Below, in pieces: positions 46,106-54,592 of a stretch of 64,000 bases of DNA (positions are counted from its first letter, which is position 1; each line of letters starts with the position of its first letter). Under the pieces are notes generated by a model. That model was not told the DNA's origin. It ran no database searches and worked only from the letters and a program-made list of their open reading frames with translations. A program made the position numbers and the translations under genes. Source of the stretch: Actinomycetota bacterium (GTDB lineage: Bacteria; Actinomycetota; Thermoleophilia; Solirubrobacterales; Solirubrobacteraceae); assembly GCA_005884115.1 (NCBI GenBank), contig VAXW01000004.1:186001-250000 (forward strand), in the 5' to 3' direction.

Positions 46106-47548
46106 ATGCCCGCACGGTTCTCGATCGCCCACGTGACCCCGTATCCGTGGGAGGAGGCGGACAACCAGGTCAATGCCCACGTGCGGGCGGTGTCCGAGGA
46201 GCTTTCGCGGCGCGGGCATCGCGTGCTCGTGCTCGCCCCCTCGCGCTCGCAGGAGCTGGTGAGGGCCTCGCGCCGTGCCTTGCGCGCCGCGCGCGGCGAC
46301 GGGCAGCGGATGCTCGAGGGCAGCGACGGCGGCGCTCCGGCCGTGGTCGCGGTGGGCGAGGTGCTCGACGTCCCTGGCGGCGCGCGGCGGCGTCCAGCGG
46401 CGCTCCCGATCGACGTGGCGCGTACGATCGAGGAGCTGCTGGGGACCGTGGAGCTCGACTTCGTGCACGTGCACGAGCCGTTCGCACCCAGCACCTCCAA
46501 CGCGGCGCTGCGCCACTCGCGCGCGCTCAACGTAGGTTCGTTTCACTCGCCGAACGAGCGCCTGCTCTCGACGCTTGTCGCACGGCGCGTGGTGGAGAGC
46601 TTCTTCGGTCGCCTGGACGCGCGGACGGCCAGCCTGCCGCAGACAGCGGAGCTGATGCGCCGCCATTTCCCCGGCGAGTACACCCTGATCGCCGACGGCG
46701 CCGGCGCGGCGACTGAGCTCGAGCAGATCTACGCGACCCTCGCCGCGCGCAGGCACTCGAGCGAGGGCGATCCCGCGCTGCGGCGGCGGCTGGCCAAGCG
46801 GGCGCTGATCGAGGTAGACCTGCACATGCACACCGATCACTCCCACGACTGCGCCACGCCCGTGGAGGTGCTGCTCTCCACCGCGCGGGCACAGGGACTG
46901 GGCGCGATCGCGGTGACGGACCACAACGAGATCTCGGGTGCGCTCGAGGCGCGCGCGCAGGCCGAGGAGGCCCGCGTGAAGGTGATAGTGGGCGAGGAGG
47001 TCAAGACGGCGGGCCAGGGCGAGGTCATCGGCCTGTTCATCGAGGAGAAGATCCCCAGAGGCCTCACGCTCGAGGAGACCGTCGGCGAGATCAAGCGCCA
47101 GGGCGGGCTCGTGTATGTGCCGCACCCGTTCGACCGCCTGCACTCGGTGCCCGATTACGAGCACCTGCTGCCGATTCTCGAGCACATCGACGCGATCGAG
47201 GTGTTCAACTCGCGCGTGGCGATCGGCGCCTTCAACGACGAGGCAGCACGCTTCGCCGCCAAGTACCGGATCGTCTGCGGCGCAGGATCGGACTCGCATG
47301 TGCCACAGGGCCTGGGCTCGGCGCGCATCCGCATGCGCGATTTCGAAGGACCTGCCGAGTTCATGCAGTCGCTTCGCGACGCCGACATTCTCACGCGGCC
47401 CTCATCGCTCCTGTACGTACAGGCGCTGAAGTTTTTGCAGACCAAGGCCACGCCCGCGTCGGCCCAGCGGGCGAGCCGCGCGCGCCGCGTGAGGCGCGCG
47501 AAGCGAGCGACCGCGCGGCAGCGGCGCCGCGGCGCGCGCAAGGACTGA
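46106..47548 (+). CDS. GT4-like N-terminal domain fused to a PHP phosphoesterase domain
   Basis: A 480-aa two-domain protein. Residues 5-210 look like the acceptor-side Rossmann domain of GT-B glycosyltransferases (IAHVTPYPWEEADNQVNAHVRAVSEELSRRGHRVLVLAP, VHVHEPFAPSTSNAALRHSRALNVGSFHSP). The donor-binding GT domain is missing; instead a PHP domain begins near 232: VDLHMHTDHSHDC, IAVTDHNEI, VIVGEEVKT, YVPHPFDR, and GAGSDSHVP give the full set of metal ligands. The C-terminal 35 residues are very basic. ATG 46106. The next gene's start overlaps its stop by one base. Possible role: hydrolysis of a sugar- or inositol-linked phosphate; unproven. Confidence 0.85.
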   Translation: MPARFSIAHVTPYPWEEADNQVNAHVRAVSEELSRRGHRVLVLAPSRSQELVRASRRALRAARGDGQRMLEGSDGGAPAVVAVGEVLDVPGGARRRPAALPIDVARTIEELLGTVELDFVHVHEPFAPSTSNAALRHSRALNVGSFHSPNERLLSTLVARRVVESFFGRLDARTASLPQTAELMRRHFPGEYTLIADGAGAATELEQIYATLAARRHSSEGDPALRRRLAKRALIEVDLHMHTDHSHDCATPVEVLLSTARAQGLGAIAVTDHNEISGALEARAQAEEARVKVIVGEEVKTAGQGEVIGLFIEEKIPRGLTLEETVGEIKRQGGLVYVPHPFDRLHSVPDYEHLLPILEHIDAIEVFNSRVAIGAFNDEAARFAAKYRIVCGAGSDSHVPQGLGSARIRMRDFEGPAEFMQSLRDADILTRPSSLLYVQALKFLQTKATPASAQRASRARRVRRAKRATARQRRRGARKD

Positions 47549-48201
47549 TGCACCCCCAAGGACAACCACGGGCCCCGTCAAATCCCTCGGGACCGATGCC
47601 CGTCACCGATGATGAGATCCGCGAGAAGTACCTGGAGCGGGCGATTCGCGAGCTGAATCTGCTCACGCGCGAGCTGCAGGCGTGCACCCACTGCCCCCGC
47701 GGCAACCTCATGCCGGTGCTCGGCTCGGGCCATCCGCAGGCGGACATCATGATGCTCAAGTACTCGCCTCTGCCTTCCGAGATCGAGGAGGGCGTGGCCT
47801 TCTACGGACGCGCGGGCAGCGCGCTGATGAAGTCGCTCAAGCGCCTGCAGATCGACCCGCTGGCCGTGTACGGGACGTTGTGCGTCAAGTGCCCGTTGAG
47901 CGACTCCTCGCTAGCCGATCCCGCGTGCGTGGCGCGCGTGCTCGAGGAGATCGCGATCGTTCAGCCCAAGATCATCGTCGTCATGGGAGCCGAGGCGCTG
48001 AGCACGCTGGCGGAGCTCGAGATCCCTCTCGCGCGAGCGCTCGAGCCGCGCCTGGGCGAGATCCAGCAGCTCACGCCCACGATCGACGCGCTGTACGTAC
48101 CCGACATCGACGAGTCGCTCGACGAGCAGTCGGCCAAGCGCTCTTTCTGGGACGCGTTTCGCGCGCTCGGCGACTGGTATGCGGCGCAGCCACCGTACTG
48201 A
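47548..48201 (+). CDS. Uracil-DNA glycosylase superfamily protein with altered active-site motif
   Basis: A 217-aa protein with the family 4/5 architecture: LQACTHCPRGNLMPVLGSGHPQADIMML at residues 44-72 (Cys pair for the [4Fe-4S] cluster), VAFYGRAGSALMKSLKRL near 90, TLCVKCPLSDSS near 110, and CVARVLEEIAIVQPKIIVVMGAEALSTL near 130 (further Cys and the strand-loop). The usual GEAPG-x-E-E catalytic loop is replaced by LKYSPLPSEIEEG, and the usual NVVKCRPP becomes TLCVKCPLSD. It may be a glycosylase with other substrate or a non-catalytic DNA/RNA-binding relative. Translationally coupled to the PHP gene. Confidence 0.75.
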   Translation: MHPQGQPRAPSNPSGPMPVTDDEIREKYLERAIRELNLLTRELQACTHCPRGNLMPVLGSGHPQADIMMLKYSPLPSEIEEGVAFYGRAGSALMKSLKRLQIDPLAVYGTLCVKCPLSDSSLADPACVARVLEEIAIVQPKIIVVMGAEALSTLAELEIPLARALEPRLGEIQQLTPTIDALYVPDIDESLDEQSAKRSFWDAFRALGDWYAAQPPY

Positions 48202-48205
48202 AAGC

Positions 48206-48227
48206 CCGCGGGCCCCAGGGCCCGCGG
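48206..48227. terminator. Strong GC hairpin between convergent genes
   Basis: CCGCGGGCCC-CA-GGGCCCGCGG: ten perfectly complementary bases each side of a 2-nt centre (realistically an 8-bp stem with a 6-nt loop). It lies four bases after the UDG-like stop and 29 bp after the oxidoreductase stop on the other strand, so it probably terminates both; on the minus strand the stem is followed by CTTTCAG. Confidence 0.65.
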
Positions 48228-48255
48228 CCTTCGTGGCGCCCCCGGATGGGCGAAG

Positions 48256-49194
48256 TCAGATCTCCAGCACGATCTTCCCGAGCTTGCCGCCTGCGGCGAA
48301 GCGCTCGTAGGCTGCGGCTGCGTCCTCGAGCGCGAAGGTCTCGGCGATCGGGACGGTCAGCCGCCCGTCCTCGAACAGCGGCAGCACCTCGCGTTCGACC
48401 AGCCGCGCCGCGAGAGCTTTCTCCTCGAGCGGGCGCGCGCGCAGCGTCGATCCACTGATGCGAGCGCGCTTGGCCATCAGCGCGAGCAGGTTCAGCTCGC
48501 CGGTAACGCCGGCCGAGACGCCGATCACGACGATGCGCCCGCCCGGCGCAAGCGCGTCGATGTTCTCGGCGAGGTTGGGAGCGCCGACGAGCTCGAGGAT
48601 CACATCGAAGGGGCCGTGCTCGGCGAAGCCTTCGGGCGCAAGCACCTGCGCACCGAGTTCGGCCACCTGCTCGCGCAGCTGCGCGTTTCGCACCGTCGCA
48701 GTCGCGGACGCGCCGGCGGCGCGCGCGAGCTGGATCGCCGCCGTGCCCACCCCGCCGGCGCCGCCGTGCACCAGCAGACGCTCGCCGGAGCGAAGTGAGG
48801 CCTGCGTGAAGATCGCGTCGTGGGCCGTCGTGAAGACCTCTGGCGTCCCCCCCGCCGCCGGCCACTCGAGCTTGGCTGGCACGGGCGTCAGCTCGCGCTC
48901 ATGCGCGACGGCCAGCTCGGCCTGCCCACCGCCGCCGACGACTCCCATCACGCGCTCGCCGACCTCGAAGCGCGCGGCCCCATCTCCCAGCGCGGCGACC
49001 TCGCCGGCGAGCTCGAGCCCGGGGATGTCCGGCGGCGAGCCGGCCGGTGCGGGGTACAGGCCGCGGCGCTGCATCATGTCGGCGCCGTTCAGGCCGGCGG
49101 CGCGCACGCGCACGAGCACCTCGCCCGCGCCCGCGACTGGATCGGGGTGCTCCTCGATCACGATCTCCCCGTCGCGGATCGTCGCCGCTCGCAT
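48256..49194 (-). CDS. Zinc-independent quinone oxidoreductase (MDR superfamily, PIG3-like)
   Basis: A 312-aa medium-chain reductase. It opens MRAATIRDGEIVIEEHPDPVAGAGEVLVRVRAAGLNGADMMQRRGLYPAP, typical of NADPH:quinone oxidoreductases, and has LLVHGGAGGVGTAAIQLARAAGA near residue 138 as the NADPH-binding motif. The catalytic zinc ligands of alcohol dehydrogenases are absent. ATG 49194 has TAGGCT eight bases upstream. It ends the gene run otC-methyltransferase-oxidoreductase on this strand (11-bp gap), though it has its own promoter-like box. Confidence 0.92.
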   Translation of the reverse strand: MRAATIRDGEIVIEEHPDPVAGAGEVLVRVRAAGLNGADMMQRRGLYPAPAGSPPDIPGLELAGEVAALGDGAARFEVGERVMGVVGGGGQAELAVAHERELTPVPAKLEWPAAGGTPEVFTTAHDAIFTQASLRSGERLLVHGGAGGVGTAAIQLARAAGASATATVRNAQLREQVAELGAQVLAPEGFAEHGPFDVILELVGAPNLAENIDALAPGGRIVVIGVSAGVTGELNLLALMAKRARISGSTLRARPLEEKALAARLVEREVLPLFEDGRLTVPIAETFALEDAAAAYERFAAGGKLGKIVLEI

Positions 49195-49205
49195 GGCGCG
49201 ACAGC

Positions 49206-50711
49206 CTACGGGCGCCGCCGCTCGAGCAGCGCCACGCACTCCACGTGGGGTGTCTGGGGAAACATGTCGACGGGCTGCACCCTCACGAGCTCGAAGCCCG
49301 CGTGCACGAGTTCGGCGGCGTTGGGCGCGAGCGTAGTGGGGTTGCACGAGACGTAGACGACGCGCCGCGGGGCGGCCTCGATGACGCGGCGCACGACCTT
49401 CTTGGAGACCCCGGCGCGGGGCGGGTCGACGACGATCACATCGGGGCGCCCGACCCGCTGCACGAGCTCGGGTAACGCGGCGCGGACGTCGCCGGCGAAG
49501 AAGCGCGCGTTCGTCACCTCGTTGCGCCGCGCGCCTGCGATCGCGTCGGCGACGGCGCCCTCGACCAGCTCGATCCCCCACAGCTCGCCGGCGCGCGGGG
49601 CGAGGCTGAGCGCGATCGTGCCGATGCCGGAGTAGAGGTCATACACGCGCTCCCAGCCCTCGAGGCCGGCGTACTGCATCGCGTAGCCGTACACGCGCTC
49701 GGCCATCTCGGTGTTGGTCTGAAAGAACGCCTCTGGCGAGATGCGCAGGTCGAGCTCGCACACGCGCTCAGGGAGCCGCAGCTCGCCTGAGATGAGCTCG
49801 GTCTCGCCTCCGGCGGTCGTCTCGGCGAGGCGGCGCGAGCGCGTCCACAGCACGCCTGAAAGCGAATCGCCGAGCTGCTCGTGCAGCGCGTCCGCCAGAG
49901 CGCCCGCGTCGAGCGATCCCTCGGTGGTCACGATGCGTACCTGCAGCTGTCCCGTGCGGCGGCCGTCGCGCACGACGAGGTTGCGCAGGCGCGCGCGGCC
50001 GTCGGGCGCGGGTGCGGTGCGCTCGAGCTCGTAGCGCGCACGCGCGTCGGCATCGCGCCCGCGCGCTGCGGGCTCGCTCCCGTTGGCGCGCGCTGCATGG
50101 GCGCCGTTTCGCTCCCAGGCTTCGAGGCCCTGCTCGCGGCACCAGTGCAGGGCGGCGCGGCGCGCGCGATTGCCCTCGAGCGAGGCGAGCAGGCAATCCT
50201 CGAGGCCGAGCACGGCGTTGGCGCCGGCCGGTGCGTGAAACCCGCAAACGAGCTCGCCGGCCTGCTCACGCTCGCCGGCGCCGGTGCCGGCGCGCTCGAG
50301 CACGCCGAAGGAGTACTCGAGCTTGTTGCGGTAGCGCCACTGTTCGACCGCGGGCACGATCGCGGCAAGCTCGAAGCCGTCCAGGCGGCCGATCCTGCGC
50401 AACGCCTCATCGACCTGCGCGCTCTTGATCTCGAGCTGGCGCTCGTAGGGGATCACCTGCCAGGGGACGCCGGGATGCTCGGCCGCGGGGGCGATCCGCT
50501 CGGGGCTCTGCTCGAGCACCTCGAGCATGCGCGCGTGGGCGTAGCTGCGCTTGCGCTTGTGCACGAGCGCACGCACGCGGTCGCCGGGAATGGCGCCGGC
50601 GACGAACACCACGTACCCGCCCTCACCCATGCGCGCGATGCCCTCGCCCCCGCCCCCGGAGGCGAGCGCGGAGATCTCCAGCTCGACTACGTCCCCAGGA
50701 GAGGGCTTCAT
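49206..50711 (-). CDS. RNA (uracil-C5) methyltransferase, RlmD/TrmA family
   Basis: A 501-aa SAM-dependent enzyme with an N-terminal TRAM domain (VVELEISALASGGGGEGIARM, then GYVVFVAGAIPGDRVRALV, residues 8-50). The methyltransferase core shows VYDLYSGIGTIALSLA near 345, VIVVDPPRAGVSKKVVRRV near 415 and the nucleophile Cys in VVYVSCNPTTLAPN near 445, with the catalytic Glu in FPQTPHVECVALLER. The C-x5-C-x2-C Fe-S ligands normally found before YERQL are absent (PAAEHPGVPWQVIPYERQL). An Ala/Arg-rich insert lies around 190-230. ATG overlaps the ornithine carbamoyltransferase stop as ATGA. Target is probably 23S rRNA, unproven. Confidence 0.9.
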   Translation of the reverse strand: MKPSPGDVVELEISALASGGGGEGIARMGEGGYVVFVAGAIPGDRVRALVHKRKRSYAHARMLEVLEQSPERIAPAAEHPGVPWQVIPYERQLEIKSAQVDEALRRIGRLDGFELAAIVPAVEQWRYRNKLEYSFGVLERAGTGAGEREQAGELVCGFHAPAGANAVLGLEDCLLASLEGNRARRAALHWCREQGLEAWERNGAHAARANGSEPAARGRDADARARYELERTAPAPDGRARLRNLVVRDGRRTGQLQVRIVTTEGSLDAGALADALHEQLGDSLSGVLWTRSRRLAETTAGGETELISGELRLPERVCELDLRISPEAFFQTNTEMAERVYGYAMQYAGLEGWERVYDLYSGIGTIALSLAPRAGELWGIELVEGAVADAIAGARRNEVTNARFFAGDVRAALPELVQRVGRPDVIVVDPPRAGVSKKVVRRVIEAAPRRVVYVSCNPTTLAPNAAELVHAGFELVRVQPVDMFPQTPHVECVALLERRRP

Positions 50712-51610
50712 GCGGGCATGACTAGGAACTCGAGCAGCGCCTTCTGCGCGTGCCGGCGATTCTCGGCCTGATCCCAGATGCGCTGGCGAGTGCCGTAGAG
50801 GACCTCTGCGGAGATCTCCTCTCCCGCGTGGGCGGGGAGGTCGTGCATGGCGAAGGCGCGGGGCGCGGCGAGATCGAGCAGCGCGTCGTCGACGGTGTAG
50901 GCGCCGAGCGCCTCGCGACGCTCATCAGCGCTGCTCTCATCGCCCATGCTCACCCACACGTCGGTGTACACGGCGCACGCTCCCTGCACCGCCTCGCGCG
51001 GGTCCGTGTAGAGCTCGAGCGAGCCGCTCGCGCCGGCGGGCAGGGGCAGATCGGGCTCGAGCGCGTAGCCCGGCGGCGAGGCGACGGCGACGCGCAAGCC
51101 GGCGAGCGCGCCGAGCAGCGCGAGCGACCTGGCCACGTTGTTGCCGTCGCCGACGTAGGCCACGCGCAGACCCTCGAGCTCAGCGTGGGCCTCGCGCAGG
51201 GTGAGCAGGTCGGCAAGCGCCTGGCAGGGATGGTGCAGCTCGGTGAGCATATTGATCACGGGGATCTCGCTGTGCTGGGCCAGCTCCGCGAGCGTGGCAT
51301 CGGGACCGGTGCGCACGCCGACCGCGCACACGTGCCGCGAGAGCACGAGCGCGGTGTCTTGCAGCGCCTCGCCGCGCGAGAGTTGCAGCTCGTCTGAGCG
51401 CAGCACCAGCGCGTGCCCGCCGAGCTCGTCGATGCCGACCTCGAACGACACTCGCGTGCGCGTCGAGGGCTTGGTGAAGATGAGCGCGACGCTGCGGCCA
51501 TCGAGCGCCTGCGAGCAGAGCGGCGCGGCCTTGAGCTCGAGCGCGCGCTCGAGCAGCGAGCGAAGCTGGGCGGCGCTGAGCTCGGCGCCGGTGAGGAAGT
51601 GGGCCGGCAT
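50708..51610 (-). CDS. argF: Ornithine carbamoyltransferase with atypical HDLP motif
   Basis: A 300-aa transcarbamoylase. Carbamoyl-phosphate sites are intact: FTKPSTRTRVSFEVG near residue 45, LSRHVCAVGVRT and ELHHPCQALADLLTL near 125. The ornithine-binding loop DVWVSMGDE near 217 is present. The family's HCLPAHRGEE is here HDLPAHAGEE (near 255): the substrate-binding Cys is Asp and the following Arg is Ala. ATG 51610 has TACACT nine bases upstream. It is alone, without other arginine genes, but coupled to the RNA methyltransferase. It may still be ArgF, or a related carbamoyltransferase with a different amine substrate. Confidence 0.82.
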   Translation of the reverse strand: MPAHFLTGAELSAAQLRSLLERALELKAAPLCSQALDGRSVALIFTKPSTRTRVSFEVGIDELGGHALVLRSDELQLSRGEALQDTALVLSRHVCAVGVRTGPDATLAELAQHSEIPVINMLTELHHPCQALADLLTLREAHAELEGLRVAYVGDGNNVARSLALLGALAGLRVAVASPPGYALEPDLPLPAGASGSLELYTDPREAVQGACAVYTDVWVSMGDESSADERREALGAYTVDDALLDLAAPRAFAMHDLPAHAGEEISAEVLYGTRQRIWDQAENRRHAQKALLEFLVMPA

Positions 51611-51681
51611 GGACGAGCCAGTGTAGGTGCCCGGGCGCAGCGCGCGCGACCGCGCAAGCGATCGATAACGTGGCTGGGGCT

Positions 51682-52164
51682 ATGCGGAGCGCAGCGGCGA
51701 CGTTTCTGATTTGCGCGGCGCTGGCCTTGGCGGCGGGCTGCGGCTCGACTCAGCATCGCGGCAGCAGCCCGAGCGCGCCCGCGAGCCAGGCCCCAGGCGC
51801 TGCCACAACCACGACAGCGGAAAGCGCGACGGGCAAGGCCCGGCTGCAGCCGAGCGGCACGCCCAAGTTCGCGAGGCCGAGCCGCACGGCTGCGGTGCGC
51901 AGCGGGCGTGTGCGGATCGTCTACCGCAACATCACGATCAGGCCGGACACGCTGCGCGTGAGGGTGGGAAGCACGATCTCCTGGACGAACGAGGACCCGA
52001 CCCAGCACAACGTCACCTCCGTGAAGGGCCGGCAGAGGTTCGCGTCGGGCAACTTCGGCCAGGGCCGCAGCTTCGAGGTGCGCGTGAACAGGCCGGGCGT
52101 GATCGACTACGAGTGCACGATCCACCCGGCGACGATGAACGGCGCGATCGAAGTCGTCTCCTGA
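51682..52164 (+). CDS. Cupredoxin-domain lipoprotein (plastocyanin-like)
   Basis: A 160-aa exported protein. The lipoprotein signal is MRSAAATFLICAALALAAGC with lipobox LAAGC (Cys 20), followed by a Ser/Ala/Thr-rich linker. The C-terminal domain from about residue 75 has IVYRNITIRPDTLRVRVGSTISWTNEDPTQHNVTS, then YECTIHPATMNGAIEVV. His in QHN, then Cys, His and Met in ECTIHPATM are the four type-1 copper ligands. It would carry electrons or copper outside the membrane. TAACGT lies ten bases before ATG 51682. It is convergent with the thiamine genes. Confidence 0.92.
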   Translation: MRSAAATFLICAALALAAGCGSTQHRGSSPSAPASQAPGAATTTTAESATGKARLQPSGTPKFARPSRTAAVRSGRVRIVYRNITIRPDTLRVRVGSTISWTNEDPTQHNVTSVKGRQRFASGNFGQGRSFEVRVNRPGVIDYECTIHPATMNGAIEVVS

Positions 52165-52185
52165 GAGCCCGCCGGGCGCGGGTGC

Positions 52186-53196
<1,011 letters not shown>

Positions 53197-53200
<4 letters not shown>

Positions 53201-54405
53201 GTCACCACCTCCGGTGGTGAGAGGGTCGCGTGCCGCCCTTCCTGGCGGCGTTCCTCGGCGAAGCGCAGCGGAGAGCAGGTCGCCAGCAGCTCTGCGTGCC
53301 GGCTGGACTCCTCAGCGAGCAGCGAGAGCACGAGCTCGGCCGTGAGCGGAGCCAGCAGGATCCCGTTGCGGTAGTGCCCCGTCGCCCATACCAGCCCGCC
53401 GAGTGCGCCTTGTCCGATCGCGGGAAGGTTGTCGGGCGTGCCGGGACGCAGCCCCACGCACAGCTCCTCGATCTCGAGCTCGCTTACGCCGGGGACGACC
53501 TGATGGGCCTCGCGCAGCAGCTCATAGACGCCCCCGAGCTCGGTGCGCAATGCGAAGCCGCGCTCTTCGACGGTCGCGCCGAGCGCGTAGCGCCCGTCGG
53601 GGCGGGGCACCAGGTAGCCGCCCTCGAAGCGGAGCACGTGGCGCACAAGCCCAGCTCCGGCGGGATCTCGCAGCCTGAGGATCTGGCCCCTGACGGGCCG
53701 CACCGGCAGCGAGCAGCGCTCGGGCAGGCCGCCGATCTCGCCGCTCCAGGCGCCGGCCGCAAGCAGCACGCGCTCGGCCTGGATCGGCCACCCGTCCTCC
53801 AGCGCGACGCCGGTGACGCGCGAGCCCGTCCGGTCGGACTCGACCTGTGCGACGCGCACGTGCTCGTGAAGCTCCACGCCGGTGGCACGGCAGGCCTCGC
53901 GCAGGGCGTCGAGCACGCGGCGCGGGTCGACTGCGTGATCGCTGGGCACCTCGAGCGCGGAGTGGAGGGTGGGGGTGAGCGCGGGCTCGTGCTCGCGGGC
54001 CTGACTGGCGCGCAGCCGCCGGGTCTCCAGGCCCAGCGAGTCGCGCAGGGCGAGCTGACGCTGCAGCTCGCGCGCCTGATCGCCGTCGCGGGCGATGAGC
54101 AGCGTGCCCGTTTGCGTCAGCCCCACGTCTATCCCTGTAGCGGCCTGCAGCTCTGCGGCGAACTCGGGCCACATCTGCGCGGAGCGCAGCCCGAGGGCAA
54201 GCCCCCTGCGCGCGTCCTCGCCGAACTCGACCTCGGCGACGGGGGCGAGCATCCCAGCGGCCACGTGCGAGGCTGCGCGGCCCGCCACCTCCCGCTCGAG
54301 CACGGTGACGGCCATTCCGCGCTGGCGCGCGCGCCAGGCCGCTGCCAGACCGATGATGCCCGCGCCGACGACGACTACGTCAGCTGACTGGCCATGCTGG
54401 GGCAT
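53197..54405 (-). CDS. thiO: Glycine oxidase
   Basis: A 402-aa FAD amine oxidase that makes the imine (dehydroglycine) used by ThiG in aerobic bacteria. The FAD motif VVVGAGIIGLAAAWRARQRGMAVTVLE is at residues 10-36; ERVLLAAGAWSGEIGG near 215 and GLRPGTPDNLPAIGQGALGGLVWATGHYRNGILLAPLTAEL near 315 are the DAO-family C-terminal motifs. ATG 54405 has TAGCAT six bases upstream (leaderless). First gene of the thiOSG operon; I saw no TPP riboswitch upstream. Confidence 0.93.
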
Positions 54406-54494
54406 GTTTTGATGCTAGTCACCGCACGCGGCAAGCTGGCCGGATTGACCGCGATGCCTCCTCGCTCAGGAATGGACGCTTGCTGTACAGCGCC

Positions 54495-54523
54495 TTGACT
54501 GGCGGCCTTCGAACCGATACTAA
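54495..54523 (+). promoter_or_regulatory. Promoter of the large secreted repeat protein
   Basis: TTGACT (54495-54500), 17-bp spacer, TACTAA (54518-54523), 69 bp before ATG 54593. The gene also has GGGAG before the start, so unlike many neighbours it has a real leader. Confidence 0.55.
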
Positions 54524-54592
54524 TCCGCGCGCCGGGGGGACGCCGCGCCGCGGGGGCGGAGTCGGTTCTCTAATCGTCAAGGGAGTTAGGAC

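Noticed and set aside
54406-54592. TPP riboswitch upstream of thiO
   Set aside because: No CTGAGA ... ACCTGA-type core is present, and thiO appears leaderless, leaving no room for a riboswitch.
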